Shown one piece after another: positions 31,152-44,035 of a stretch of DNA of 64,000 nt. The position numbers were made by a program, and so were the translations under genes. The stretch is from Silurus meridionalis (taxonomy: Eukaryota; Chordata; Actinopteri; Siluriformes; Siluridae), in the NCBI RefSeq assembly GCF_014805685.1, contig NC_060890.1, positions 22,427,000-22,490,999 of the forward strand, written 5' to 3'. Numbering within the stretch: position 1 is the stretch's first letter; every line of letters begins with the position of its first letter. The notes beneath the pieces were generated by a model. That model did no database searches. It was not told where the DNA came from and worked only from the letters and a program-made list of their open reading frames with translations.

Positions 31152-32245
31152 GTGTGTGTGTGAGACAGTGAGATGTGATGAGGGTCTGTAAAATAAATAT
31201 TGGTGCTGAGAATTGAGCGTCTGGCTAATGGACCCTGTTTAAATGACCCCTGCTGAAGGAACAGTGCCTGAGGAGACTGATCATCCCCGTGTTCTTTCCT
31301 CAGATTCTCTCTCTCTCTTTCTCTCTCTCTCTTTCTCAGTCATGATGGTGGTGGCCTGGCCAGTCTCATGGGACTCATTGCTCTTCCAGGAGAGCTCATC
31401 GCGCCTGTGATTGCCTTTTGCCGGAGCCGGAGGGTAGACGAGAAAATAGAGCAAGCGATCCCTCCATCCCTCCTCACGAAGATTCATCTCATCGTCTGGG
31501 TATGGGATCTTTAAATCATTAAATAAAGCCACGCTCTGAGATTTGTCATCACGTTTACTCGCAAACCGACCCGTGTTCATCGTACGGTTTTATTTTCAAT
31601 ATCTGCACTAAATATTCCGTTGACACTGAGTAGATCATTTAGAAAATGCAGTGTGGACTGTGATAACGTTAGCGCTTAAAAATTGTCACATTTTTAGTCA
31701 TGTGACCAATTCTGCCATTTTCAGGGACGTTTTAAAGAGCCAGAAAGTAAATAAACGGCAGGGGGAAATGATGCAGGTCGAAGCATCTTACGTCGAAGCA
31801 TCTTACTCGTGCAGTACAGGGACGCAACGTTTTCAGATGTTTTTGTGTGGATGAGCAACTTTTGGGAATTGATTAATCGATCGTTTGAAAGACAAAGTGA
31901 AGCATCAAGCCTTTTTAGTTGAAAACACATTTTTTAAGGATTAATCTGGATTTTATCTGGATTAGTGCCTAAGTAACCTTTGGACTGGAAGATGAAAAAT
32001 CAGGCGAGAGACAGGAGACGGAGGATCGTCACAATTAAGCAGTCCAGCTTTGATGAGTGTAGACTGTCGTGAAACTAAAAAAAAGAGACACAAGGTTGAA
32101 AATGGTCATAAAGAAAGAAACTGTCTGTGGTTTATTGGTATACAACCTACAAAGCACTGAAGGGTCTTGTTATCAGAAGGAGACAGTAGTGCTGGTACTT
32201 TGTGCTAGAACTTTATCAGGAAAGTGAGATATGCCTTTTATACTG

Positions 32246-32249
<4 letters not shown>
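30694..32249. other. Unique sequence with microsatellites; block 31200-31560
   Basis: (CA)n lies at 30961-30980, (GT)n at 31117-31162 and (CT)-rich DNA at 31306-31338. The part 31200-31560 is GC-balanced unique DNA; the minus frame through it (31281-31580) ends in an Arg-Glu run made by the CT tract and is not a gene. Confidence 0.4.
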
Positions 32250-32295
<46 letters not shown>

Positions 32296-32396
32296 GTGTA
32301 TTACAGGATTACCGAGTGTCTCAACACTAACCTGTGGTGACAAACTGACAGGTAAAGAGAGCATGACTGCAGATTATAAGAAAGTAACCCTGACAT

Positions 32397-32439
<43 letters not shown>
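32250..32439. repeat. Two (CA)n tracts in direct orientation
   Basis: CA tracts at about 32250-32292 and 32400-32439, separated by about 107 bases of unique sequence. Confidence 0.95.
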
Positions 32440-32441
<2 letters not shown>

Positions 32442-34629
32442 AGGTTTTTGATTGACAGCCGATCCAGGCCACACTGGATGACAAAACGATTAAGCTTGCT
32501 TGGTGTCTGTATTATTGTGGGCTATTTTCAGAAGACTCTGCTTGCTTACAAATTATTCACAATTCCACTGAATTGATTTTTATGGTAACAATATTTTAAA
32601 ATATCCTTAAACCATGAAGAGTGTTATCCTTATGAAACATGTCAATAGCTAGATAGCTATATAGACAGACAGACAGACAGACAGACAGATAGATAGACCG
32701 ATAGACCTTTTAGCGTCTCCAGCATTGATGCTTTCTTCCATTATACTGCTCTAAAAAAGTCTTTACTAACTACCACAGACTGGTAGAAGATATTGTTTAT
32801 TATTCCAACAAACATTAAATTAACTCAGTAAGATCATTTTGCAAGTAAAACCACAGCTGACATTTGACCCTCAGTCATATTAAAGCCTTAACGAGGCCTT
32901 GAAACGTTTTTCTCGTCTCAGATCAACCTCTCAGTCAATCCTATCATGTGTCATATCCAATACCAGTGGCTGAGACAAAGTTGCTCAGTTTGACCCGAAT
33001 CTACCGCACCATACCTCCCGCCGCCTGTTCCCTTGAGGATGACAGTGATCTCTCTGCATTTGACCTCTGACCTCGTGCCATCAGCACATGGAGCAAAAAA
33101 CATCAGGGTCTCTCAACGGTCATCCCAGGTCCTGGGTCCTCTGAGACGTTAGCGTGTAGGCTCCCTTTGTAGACAGTTTCCATACCAGGTCTTTGCATAA
33201 ACTTTAGGTTAAAGGTCAGTTGCATGATTTGGAGCAGGTCTCGAGGGGGTGTATGGGGGTGTTCATCTTACAAGATGAATGATCAAGTTTAGGAGGCATG
33301 GTCAAGCAGATGGGTGATTAAACTGTGCTGGAATTGGTTGTCAGTCATACAAAGTAAAAAACAATTATAGCAAAAATGACAACAATAATTGCAAGTTACA
33401 AAATGTTTGACAAATGAGCATTTACACTTTTTTCATTCATTAATTTACAAGCTCTGAGATGACAGGGTGTGATGGGATAAAATATAAGGTAATATTTCAA
33501 ATCTGAGTTTCCTGTAGTTTGCAATTTTTTAACAATTTGGAAAACCTTCATTTGAAAGAAAAATTATGAGTAAAAAAATTCTCAGCTTTATTTCTGTTTT
33601 ATATTCATATGCTGTCCGTTTAACAATGAAGAACGATACTGTTTGTGCATTCGCATCAAGTGTCTCTTGGCAATGGTGGAACACTGAACTCACTAGACCA
33701 TGCTCAACTCCTATAGAACACTGTGGAACATACAAGTGAGTCTTCATTATACTAAAACTAGGATTAATAAGAAATAAATGCTGAACACAATAGCATAGTG
33801 CATTTGAATGCAAGAAGGAGAAGCATATCTACAAATTCCAGTATTATTTGTTATTGTTTTTTTTTTACATCAATATTTTTTGCCATTGTATTAGAAACAA
33901 TGCATTAATACTGTCTAGGATCTACGTTTGCTCTCAAATAAGCGTAATTCCTAGTGTCATGGCCTCTGTGAAGTGTTGGAAACATTACTTTCTTTTGCAC
34001 GAATATTTAGCTGGTCCAAAGGTGCTCAGATGCTTGGAAAACATTCTTCACACTATTACAAAACCTCAACCAGGCTGAAGTATTAAAAAAAGACAGGTTT
34101 GGCTTTCTGGAGTCATACTTTTGGTACCAAATAAAGCAACTTGACTTGAAATTAAGACTCAACAGATATCAAGATTCATCAAATGTTGGGAAGGTGTAGT
34201 TCAGTGTATAATGCCCGGCTCACACTGTGCGACTTTTATAGTTCTTTGTGATTGTTGCTTGACAGACTGTATGAACATTCGTACATCCCCATGTCAAACT
34301 GTAGGATTTTACTTATCATAACGTCGGTACAACATTAAAAAAAAGACTCATCAAAAGTTTTAAGTCATCAATTTGTGACATGTTCCGACCCATGTTTTCT
34401 TGCTAATTGGAGCTAGCAGCAAACAAAAACAATCTGTAGCATTCATTTTGTTCATGACACACCTTAAAAATAAAACTTTATACAAAAACTATTTTTCCTT
34501 CCAAAATAAGTCTTCTTGCACTACTGTCCACCTGCCTCGTTTCGACATTTTCCTGAAATAGTTTAAAGTTGTTTATAATAAAAAATGATCATAACAGCCA
34601 TTAATCGACTGTCTGCGAACGGCAAACCA
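32440..34629. other. Unique sequence; (GACA)/(GATA) repeat and DR1-like motif
   Basis: A (GACA)n(GATA)n tract lies at 32668-32698. The part 32880-33250 is GC-balanced. The part 34200-34620 has a sequence start (GGCTCACACTGTGCGACTTT) that recalls ends of some fish DNA transposons, but no matching other end was found. No coding exon recognised. Confidence 0.4.
33061..33073 (-). promoter_or_regulatory. Possible nuclear-receptor DR1 site
   Basis: The minus strand reads AGGTCAGAGGTCA followed by AA: two perfect AGGTCA half-sites with a one-base spacer, the DR1 arrangement bound by HNF4, PPAR-RXR and COUP-TF proteins. It lies in GC-balanced unique DNA. A perfect DR1 can occur by chance in 64 kb, so function is unproven. 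Confidence 0.3.
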
Positions 34630-34868
34630 ACGCATTTTGCATTAGGTAGCAAAAGGTGAAATTCTTTTGTATTAATATATTCATATGATTTGATTTCCAG
34701 TAGTAATAATGGCTACTTTTTGCTTAAGTGCATGTAAGAACCTACACTTCTTTACTGTAACTTGAGTAAAAAAGTGTAGTCAGTACTTCAACTTTTACCA
34801 GAGTCTTTTAAAACATGAATATCTGTTCTTCCAATTAAGTGAAGGATTGTGTACTTTTGCCATCTCTG
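34630..34868 (+). mobile_element. hAT-like non-autonomous element (family H2), right half
   Basis: AGTAGTAATGGCTACTTTTT, CTTGAGTAAAAAAGTGTAGT then CAGTACTTCAACTTTTACCA and GTACTTTTGCCATCTCTG match the right half of the element at 60460-60872. The left end was not found. Confidence 0.65.
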
Positions 34869-34975
34869 CTTTGGGTCTACTAGTTTGAGTGAACACTGTC
34901 AACCATATCATGTTATAGTTAATATACAATACATGGAAAATGTTCGAGCCAAATGTGTTTTTTCTCCAAATTCTT

Positions 34976-35045
34976 ACAACATTCTTAGCAGCACACAATT
35001 GTATAGGATGTCTTTGGATGCAGTAGAAATACATTTTTCATAGGA
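34976..35045 (+). mobile_element. Tc1-like family-N scrap
   Basis: GCACACAATTGTATAGGATG then TCTTTGGATGCAGTAG is the family-N subterminal block (compare 30304-30335 and the reverse complement at 21390). Only about 70 bases. Confidence 0.5.
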
Positions 35046-35093
35046 CTATTTTGACAAGGCTAATCAATCAGCTCTATAAAGCCATACAGCAAG

Positions 35094-35525
35094 TACACCA
35101 AGCAGGCATAACTGTATGGCCACCAAACAGGCATAACATTATGACACCCTGCCTGATATTGGGTTGGTGTTTTTTGCTGTGAAATCAGTCCTGACCATCG
35201 AGCATTAACAGCATTAACTTCTTCAGGAGCTCGTCTGTTGAATTGGAGCACATGGGGCAGTCTTTCCACGTTCATCAATGAGCCTTGGCCACCCATGACC
35301 CTGTTGCCGGTTCACCACTGGTTCACCAGTGTTCCTTTCTTGGATCACTTGTGATAGATACTGACCACTGAAGACCAGGAACATCTCACAAAGAGCTGCA
35401 GTTTTAGAGATGCTCTGATGCATTCCTTACACTTGCCCATTTTTCCTGCCTCAAACACATCAACTCTGAGAACACAATCCTTACTTGCGGCCTAATAAAT
35501 CACACTCACTAACACTAATCAGATT
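35094..35525 (-). mobile_element. Tc1-like transposon, deleted, minus strand
   Basis: The end TACACCAAGCAGGCATAACT starts at 35094 and is followed 25 bases later by a second copy (ACCAAACAGGCATAACATTA). Then come the 3' part with CTTCTTCAGGAGCTCGTCTG, N-terminal transposase sequence in reverse, and the leader CTTGCGGCCTAATAAATCAC then ACTCACTAACA. The catalytic domain is absent. Same family as 4237-5329. Confidence 0.75.
35223..35423 (-). pseudogene. Tc1-like transposase, DNA-binding domain remnant
   Basis: The minus frame encodes HQSISKTAALCEMFLVFSGQ, YLSQVIQERNTGEPVVNRQQ and GHGWPRLIDERGK, which is the paired helix-turn-helix region of this Tc1 family. The catalytic domain is missing. Confidence 0.75.
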
Positions 35526-36959
35526 ACTCTCATACAAGCACAACGCAGTGCAACATATCACTATGTTAGCAACCGCTTAATAATACTTAGCTGTGGACCG
35601 AATACAGTTTAAAGCCAAAATGGTTGCCAATAATGGTGGTTTTTCTGTTGCACATTTGTACTTATGCACATAACTAGCTAGCCATATGTTATTAATGATG
35701 TTAGCTTTCTCTGTTTAGTCTGGTCAGTTGGTTTTCAGGAAAACTCAAACCTTTTGTTTTGCATAGTGATATCACTCATGGACATTGAACTGAGTTACTG
35801 AGACAATTTTCCATCCTTATGTAGAATAATTCAACACACAAAAACATTAATAACGCTTTGGACATTATATAATGCTGTCCCAGTGAACAAAGACTCCAAT
35901 ATACAGAGGATAGAAAGCAGATGTTTTTTGATTTATAGATTTCAAACTCAAGCCAAGGGTGGATTCTGATACATTTAGGAAATTTTTACATTTGCAGCTC
36001 ACGTTGTAAAGTTCTTTCGGCGGTCTGAAAGCTCAAGTCAGAGAGCTGCTGGCCCATCTTCATTGTTTAGATGAATGCTTCAACAGATTTAGAGTCTGAC
36101 TTCACATTATCCTTGCGATGACACAATCTGCTGGCAAACTTGAAAAATCTGGCCCAAAGACTCATATCCTGGAAATCAATATCTGTGAAAAAGGGACATG
36201 AGTGGACTTGAAGCATGGAGGACCTTCAGAAGAAAAAATGAGGTAAAAGGTAAAAAGGGATTCAAAGGATATATATTTATATATGTAGGTGTTTTTTGTG
36301 GTTTGGCCTTGCCACTTGCTGATGATATTAGAGAAGCTTTACTTGGAGGGAACATTCTCTAACTGTAGAACATTTTGTTTCACTGCCCTGAAAAATATTT
36401 TTTCCCTTAAGACATAATTTGTCTAACACTCATATAAAACATGGATTTAAAGGAATTATGCTATTTTAAAAAATATTGATTTAAATGGAGTTGCTTTTAG
36501 AGAAATTTTCATGGAGCAAGTGAACAAATCCCTCAGGTGATTGATGCAATAATAATGTCAGTTTCATATAACATGTCCTTGGCTGCATTACCATTTTGTC
36601 TTTCCCCAGAATATTATCATATGAGGGGTTAATAAGCAAACATTTTTATTTCATTCCACTGAAATAAAAGAAATTACTTAAGATTCATCTAAATTTTGAA
36701 CAAGATTCAAAGATCCAAGTAATTAAATCTTTCCATCCCATTTAATACAATCAATGTGAGAGATCTTCTCATCCATTGGGTAGACATGAATTTGAATACT
36801 GCGAGAGATCCACCATCATAGTAGAGTCAACATCTTATTTACTGTAATCATTTTAATAATGAAAAACTTAATGCACTATATTTCCTTTAAGTTACATCAT
36901 TTACTGAAATAATTATAGCACAATAGCTTGAGGCCATTTCATCTCAAAAGTGCTCATTA
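35526..36959. other. Unique sequence, no gene seen
   Basis: No protein similarity or repeats recognised. Confidence 0.5.
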
Positions 36960-37020
36960 GGTTTAGGGCCACTCTGTTAACAGTTTTGGCAAGAACCACA
37001 TATGGCTGGAAAATTCAGGC
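36960..37020 (-). mobile_element. Possible Tc1-like family-N right-end scrap
   Basis: AACCACATATGGCTGGAAAA then TTCAGGC matches the family-N block before the right end (CATATGGCTGGAAA...TCAGGTGTC). Very short, so tentative. Confidence 0.4.
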
Positions 37021-37337
37021 ATTTAACCACAAGACTGAAAATGTAAAGTCTGGTAAGAAAACCATACAAATGACCAGTGTTGTGTATTTGCTGTGGTATA
37101 CAAGGAATACCACTTCATAATGTCTAATGAAAAAAAACAACAACAACAACAACAAAAAAACAGTGTAATGGAACTGAAATGCTGCTTCACATTGGACAAC
37201 TTGATGTTGATTCGATTTCCAAAAGAGCACACCATTTAATTTTGTATTTTTTTATTATACAATAAACATTATACATAATGCATCCTAAACCATATTTTTA
37301 TTGTTAATTCTTACGTTTTCTTTTTTATTTAATTGTC

Positions 37338-37665
37338 TACAATCCCAATAAAAAAAAAAGTTGGACTTTGGGTAAAAGATATAAATATAAACAGAATTCA
37401 ATGACTTGCAAATCTCATAAGCACATATTTATTGTCACAATCAAACACCGCAAACATATTGAATGTTTAAACTGAGGAAATGCAATATTTCAAGGAAAAA
37501 AATCATGAATTAGAAAGCAACAGGTCTGTAAGAAGACTGGGTATAAAAAGTGTTTCTAAGAGAGGCAGAGTCTCTCAGAAGTAAAGATCAGCACCCATTA
37601 GCAAAAACCTGTCTACAACATATAGATGATATCAGAAGAATGTTCCTCAATATTAAATGTACATT
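37338..37665 (+). mobile_element. Tc1-like transposon (family D), left half
   Basis: TACAATCCCAATAAAAAAAA begins a long terminal repeat region: AACAGAATTCAATGACTTGC then AAATCTCATAAGCACATATT, TGTTTAAACTGAGGAAATGC, then AGAGAGGCAGAGTCTCTCAG then AAGTAAAGATCAGC, just upstream of the transposase start in this family. The copy ends after the first transposase codons. A longer relative is at 51082-51930. Confidence 0.75.
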
Positions 37666-39277
37666 TTACATTACATTTTTTTTTTAATTTATAACTTTTA
37701 TCCTTTTCTTCAATATTATATCCCAAGCCAGTTGTTACCAGCATACATACTGTACTGTGTATGGTTATGTATGCAACAAATATCATTTGGAGGTATTAAC
37801 CGAAAATAGTACAATATTAAAATTACCTAGTATTATAAATAATATTCTTCCTTGTACATCTGACATCTTGTTTTTAAACAACTGTGATGTGCTCGAATTT
37901 AAAGGTTTATCCCTGGTCTGTGACCATGCTTCTGATTGTGAAGCATCTACATGACTTTTCCTAATTATAGCCACTGATTATTAGCTTTGTATTCATTTTA
38001 CATCTAAACAAGGAGCACTGCAGTGGAAAAGATGACACAGATGCTGGATGGAAACCAGCACCAAAATGGCAAATGCTGTAACTTTAAATAACTAGAACAG
38101 CACCAAGAAAACTTTCCCATTCTCCACTTCCACTGCTCCTCCATAACTATTAGCTGAGTGATGACACCAGCGGATATTCGCATTGATCTACAGTCCTTGT
38201 GGGATTGCTGGGATTATGAGACAGACCCTTACGGTAGAGATTCTTTCTGCTACTTAATTTTTCCGACCTTAATGTCTCACAGATGAAAGTCTGATTTTAA
38301 TGCGTCCTTCAGAATGCCACACCCGTTTTATTTATGAGCGTCCTAACCAAGCTGAGAACATATCTGAGGCTGGACATTTTTCGGAGCAGGGAAGTTAATC
38401 TAAAAACAGTTTTTTCAGCAATAAAAAAAGAACATGGCTGCCAAAGCAAAAGCACAATAAGTCTAGAAAGTCTTCTGGGATGAAAAAATAAAATCTCTAG
38501 GCCAGAAATATAGAAATTGATGACAAAAAATAAAAAGTTCAAGACTCACTGTTGAGCAGCATGACGGTGGGAAAAACACAGATGTGCTTTTAGATGAAGA
38601 ACCTGCACTACCTGGATCAAAGCCCTCATCCATAGGGGCCCAAAGGCAGATCTAAGAAACCCTTCAAAGCTGCGGCCCACCACCACAACCCACCACCATT
38701 TCATTCTCTGGCCCACCATGCTAACCCTGATTACACCAAAGACACATGGGGCCTCTCGAATCAGTACACATGAGTAATTGTAGGATGACTGCCACTTTTA
38801 GCAGACCTTCAATGACTTGATTAGTTCCTAGTAGGACAAGCAGGTCCTTCAGACAGGGAGTTTAAATGAATCCGGATGCTTAGCGACAAAAACACATGAG
38901 GTTATAGCTTCTAATCGCCTGCAGGTCGGGCTGCTGGTGGTGGAGGTGGTAGTCTTGATTACAGGGGTTTCGATTAGAGGGGAGGGGAAGAAGGTAAATT
39001 GTCCTTTCTTTTACTGACCCTGTGGCTCTTTGACATTGGATCGCATGGAAAAAGATTATTTTCATTGCTCTGTGGTTATCAAACGAAACCACACAAAGGA
39101 ACAGCAAGTGATTCAGAAAGTGGAAATGAAACAAGCACACCATGAAGGTGAGGATGGTGGAGATCAAGTTAAAGCAGTGGCAACAGTGGTTTCTTAACCA
39201 CAAGGTTATAAAAACGATTCAAGGATTTATGTTACTTTCATGTCAGCGTTCTTCTGACTGAAAGTGGACAGAAAGAA
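37666..39277. other. Unique sequence; GC-balanced blocks 38130-38300 and 38560-39200
   Basis: No exon recognised. The block at 38560-39200 is long, without repeats, GC-balanced and without an extended frame apart from a compositionally ordinary minus frame. It is one of the better candidates for a conserved non-coding element, judged only from appearance. Confidence 0.4.
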
Positions 39278-39382
39278 CACTGAGGGTTATGGGCCTTGCT
39301 CAAGGGCACCAAGAGTGGCAGCTTGGCAATACTGCAGTTTTAACCCCAACATTCTGATCAGTAACTCAGAGCCTTACCAAGA
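39278..39382 (-). mobile_element. SINE tail and middle fragment
   Basis: GGGTTATGGGCCTTGCTCAA then GGGCACCAAGAGTGGCAGCT matches the body of the tRNA-derived SINE (compare 4087-4126). The tRNA head and the end of the tail are lost. Confidence 0.6.
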
Positions 39383-40978
39383 GATTTCGCTTGTAGAAAA
39401 CTAAATATTGATTATGTTGAAAAGATGAATTCCTACAGGTGATTCTTTCCATGGTTAAACTGTAAATATACATTTTACATGTTTTTTTTTGTTTTTTTTT
39501 TTACGTATCTTCACAGTGCATGGCCTATAATTATAATATAGGCCCACAATTATAATGTAAAATAGATATTATAGATATTATATCCAGGTTACATTTTCTA
39601 TTCTTATAAGAATATCATTTCAATGCATAAATTGTAAATAATCCCAGTAAATGGTAAGTTTTCTTTTAAATGGCAGTACCAATTAAATTATTAGTTTGAA
39701 ACCAATCAACTTTTTTGTAATGAACAAATGTGTGGACCAATGAACAGAAAGTGATCTAGAATATTGTGTATAGACTACATTTTCTTGTCATGCTCATGGT
39801 TGAGGATGTGCTTTAACATGTAGGAAAACCTACAAGAGGTTTTAGATATGAAGGAAAAACACTTGATGATTGTTCAGTTCCTTGAATGAACCAAAAAGAT
39901 GTAATCCTCATTTATTATTAAAAACAACCAAACACTTGACCTGACAGAAAAGGACTGTGTTACGTCAAATGCTTGTGATGATAATAATTAGCGTTACCCC
40001 TATTTGCGTTGGTGTTTTCTTTTGCTCTCCTTATAGAGTCGCTCGACAGCTTCCTTTGCATCCGCCTAAAATCAAGAGCAGGAAGTCTTGCTGTGTGAAC
40101 ACAAGCCAAGGACCAACTGCTTTCCCTTAAACCCTGCAGGCATGAGCCATGTCCAAATCAATCCCCTCGTCTCCACTTCTATCCTGTACTGTCATAAACT
40201 TGGCCACACTAACGATTTACGGTCGCTAGCATTAACCAGCTCACGTCTTTTAAGCCCTTCTGGAGGGTGATTTCCTCAGAGTATCCTAAGCTCCAAATAG
40301 CACACACACTCTGAGTTTGAGTCAGGATAATGGATCATCTCAGATCATTAATTCATATTAATCCTGAATGTAATGAAGCAATTTTTTAGAGATCAAGCTG
40401 CATTTTTGGAAGACCAATTGCCAAATTTCATGGTAGGTAAAGACAGATATATGTGCAGGCTAAATGGTTGAAACTGTATGGAAGAGTACAGAGGAACAAA
40501 AGACACTTTCATAGACTGACTGACGTAAGACTTAGCTCCTGTTTAACGGTGTCAATGTGCATTACCAGACAATTTCTGTCAGAAAATACTGCCTTCAAGA
40601 GCATTTTGTCTTAATATTTTATAATATACAGGAAAAAAAAACACTGCAAATTTGAGCATGAGTTAAAATTGACTGGGCTTTTCAAAAGGAGGTGCTTGGA
40701 TCTTAGCCTGCTCATTGGGCACAAAACACAGCTAGTTTATATTGCTTCCATATGTTCTGCTCTTTGCAATGATTAGACAGTGCCAGTGACCTTAAACCTG
40801 TCACGATCGGCATTACACAAAATGGGTCCGTTCGGCTTTTCTGTGGCACGTTTATTGCCGTCTCTCAAACAGCGCAAGGTCAATTACCACTGCTGAGCTT
40901 CATATGGCTTTGAAAGTCTTTTTTGGGAAGGGCTTCAGACTGTCCACTGATTGCATTTTTATTTCTATATATACATAG

Positions 40979-41009
<31 letters not shown>

Positions 41010-42747
41010 TGTGTCGTAATAAATTGATAAAAATGTTGACCAAATGTTGAACCTGAGACTTGTGCAGGTTATGACCTGTGTGGGGTTTTTACTTCCGTGT
41101 CCATGTGGGCTACTTTCAGGATCCAAAAACATGCCAGGTGGCTCTATGTTTTAGTCATGAAGAACTTCAACTATTGCATGAAGAAAACTGATTATTTCTT
41201 TGGAATGATGGAAAACGACATCCCCGGAGAGAATGAGATAACGAAATGGATTCCATTAGACTACAAACAGACATTTCATTCATCCCTGCCAAATAATTAC
41301 ATGAAGGCCACATATTAGGTATGACATTCCCACAATATAAACTCAGGGACTCAACTTGCACAATACATGACCTTTAATATTTAGTTTGTGGCTTCAAAAT
41401 ATTAACTCGTAGACTTGGGATATATTAATTTTTGTCAAGACCTTATTAAAGAAACCACACTGCATCACTTCAGTGGCTTCATAATTTTTAATTTTATGGT
41501 TATTTCTATGTAGAATAAAGTATTAAACCTTTTTTTAACACAGAAACCATGGGGGTTTTGAGAGGACTGAGAGGACTCTGGATGTGGAGACAACAAAGAA
41601 CAGCAGTGTTTATTAGTTTCAGTGTGATGGACCCTGCCCCTTTGTAGGTCCTTTTTATAGTCAGCCAGTCTGCGTGATCATTACACATCCTCTCAGGACA
41701 TGATGTCTAGAGATAAGCATAGTCTAATCCTGAGCTTATGACCATTACTGAATTGTTCCTGTTCATTTAAATAGAGCCGACCCCATTCTCTGTTTACTCT
41801 AGCAAAGTTCCAACTACCAGACATGAGCCAAACTACAGTCCTGCTCTGGCTCAGTGCATGTTATGTCCTTGAATCCATCTTATCTACAGATTGTGTGTGC
41901 TTCCTGGCCTTGCTCCACAAAGCCCAGACCACTGGCTGGACCAGCTTCTTGTTAAATTTTATTCTCTGATTATTAACCACAAGGATCAGAGGAGCTTTTA
42001 TGCCTACCACCTGGTCAGCACTAAAAAGAATAATACATGTAATCAGGGAAAGAGGTAGCACCACTTATGGAAAACTATTTAGTGTAAAGTGAACAGATCT
42101 TCAAGTGTTTCTTAGGATTACATGGACTTGCTTCACTTTTTTTTTTGTCCCAGTTCAGATTATTCCCTGAAATGTCATTTTGTTAAGATACAGTGGGGAC
42201 GTTAAAGGTCAAGGATGTTTTTAATAAGAAAAAAGCTTGAACACTCTAAAACACACTTCCTGTAATAGATGCTTTCCTGTAAAGGCATCTGCCATGTAGG
42301 ATATTAGGGGACTGGTGAAAGTAAAAATACAAACAACAGGCATGTATTAAAATAACTGGCATTTGCCATGTGAAGTCATGATTTTAGCTATGATGCTATA
42401 TTACTATTCTAGCTATTACTTCTACATCCCCTACAAATCCACACCCCAACAACAGACAGTGCCCTCATATGCATGTATGCAGGCTATATTGGTAGCAAAA
42501 AAAAAAAAAGAAAGATTTTTAGGAATAACAGGCAATAGGAAAAAACCTCCTCATCCTGGTTGGATGAATATTTAATGTCTACTTTTTTGTAAACATAGAC
42601 ATGGCTTCGTATAAATATTCACACACTTCCACTCTTGAACTTTTTCCACATATGATACACCCTAAAACTAAAATTGTATTGTTATTATAGGACAGACACG
42701 TTAATACAGCCAATCTCTAAAAGTCAAATGACTAAATATGGAGTTTT
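39383..42747. other. Unique sequence, no gene seen
   Basis: A (CA)n tract lies at 40982-41009. The part 40690-40960 is GC-balanced unique DNA. The minus frame at 41861-42064 has a hydrophobic start but no recognised similarity. No transposon is seen across this 3.3 kb. Confidence 0.45.
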
Positions 42748-42905
42748 TTTCAATTCAATTCATTTTTATTAGTATAGGGCTTTCAATAATGTACATTGTC
42801 TCAAAGCAGCTTCACAAATACGGTAATAAAGAATGAATAAAAATGTTCTTTATAAGTGTAATTTTGTCCCTAATGAGCAAGCCACTATGCAACTGTGGTC
42901 TGTGA
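42748..42905 (-). mobile_element. CR1/L2/Rex1-like LINE 3' tail, minus strand
   Basis: CAATTCAATTCATTTTTATT, GGGCTTTCAATAATGTACAT then TGTCTCAAAGCAGCTTCACA, and TTGTCCCTAATGAGCAAGCC are the reverse complement of the tail seen at 29.9 and 50.5 kb. Confidence 0.7.
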
Positions 42906-43839
42906 TTAGAAGCAACTAACAAGCAATATAATTTCAAGTTTGTTTAATTACCAGGTATATATACAAATATATATATAAAATATGCAATATAAAAATATTT
43001 AAAAGTTCCAAGGAGGGGATACTTATTCAAGCAACTGTATTTCAATGAGTGGGAAAATTAATGATCATCTCTTGTTCTTCTGCTGGGGATAATATGGGGG
43101 ATATTATAGATAGATATTTCAAAATATGGTCTCTGTGGTCCTTGAATGCCGTCTGAAATTAAACCTTATGGGTAATCTGGTATACACTGTTTTACTAGCA
43201 AAGGTTTCTAAATAGCTGAGTTTAAAAAACAGTACATAAGACCCACTTTTGCTTGTTGTTGTGTATTTTGCCATATTTTTATTTTTGTCACCTATCAGGT
43301 ATATATAGAAAATATATATGATATATTTCATATAAAAAATTACATTTTACAAAGATCAAACATTTTAAATAAATAAGCATTATTCATCACATATACTCCT
43401 GCTTTAAATATACAATATTTCTGAAGGCCTTTTTTAAAGTTCTTTATTTGTCACATAAATATTACATACATCTGATGTAATGCAGTGTTGTTTAGTTCCT
43501 TGTCCAACAGGGCAACAACAAACAGATGATACACAACACATCAACACATACATACATATTCTTACTGCTATTCGCTCAGAGGATTTTGCCCATTTTGTCA
43601 CTATCCATAGCTTTTTTATTTATTTGTATATAACAAATAAAATAATAATTATTAATATTCATTAAAAATAATAATAAAAAATGTACTTTGTTTCAGGACT
43701 TTTAGCATTTGCAACTCCTTTATTTTTTGACCCTTTATTTATTTAATAGATCAAAAAAATCAACTATTTAGTTGAATATAATAGTTAATGTAGATACAAA
43801 TATTTTTCTCGAAATTCATGCTTAAGCTTGACAGTTACA
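42906..43839. other. Unique AT-rich sequence
   Basis: TTCTTTATTTGTCACATAAA at 43441 resembles the start of a common fish LINE tail, too short to name. Nothing else recognised. Confidence 0.4.
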
Positions 43840-44035
43840 CACCCGGTATCCTGCAGCTGATGCATGCCAAAGTGGGTGCTTCTGGTACCAGGATGCATTC
43901 TCTCCCTAACACTGTAAATGAGGTATGTTGTTTGTTTAACTCTTTGTTTTGTCTCAAAAGTGCAAATTTATCAAGTTATCAGTGGGTGTGGATACAAAAC
44001 CAAGGCATGCATTTTTATAAATAACCCTGTAGATA

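Noticed and set aside
41861..42064. 67-codon minus frame with a hydrophobic start like a signal peptide
   Set aside because: No recognised domain follows, and a single hydrophobic stretch is common by chance in AT-rich DNA.
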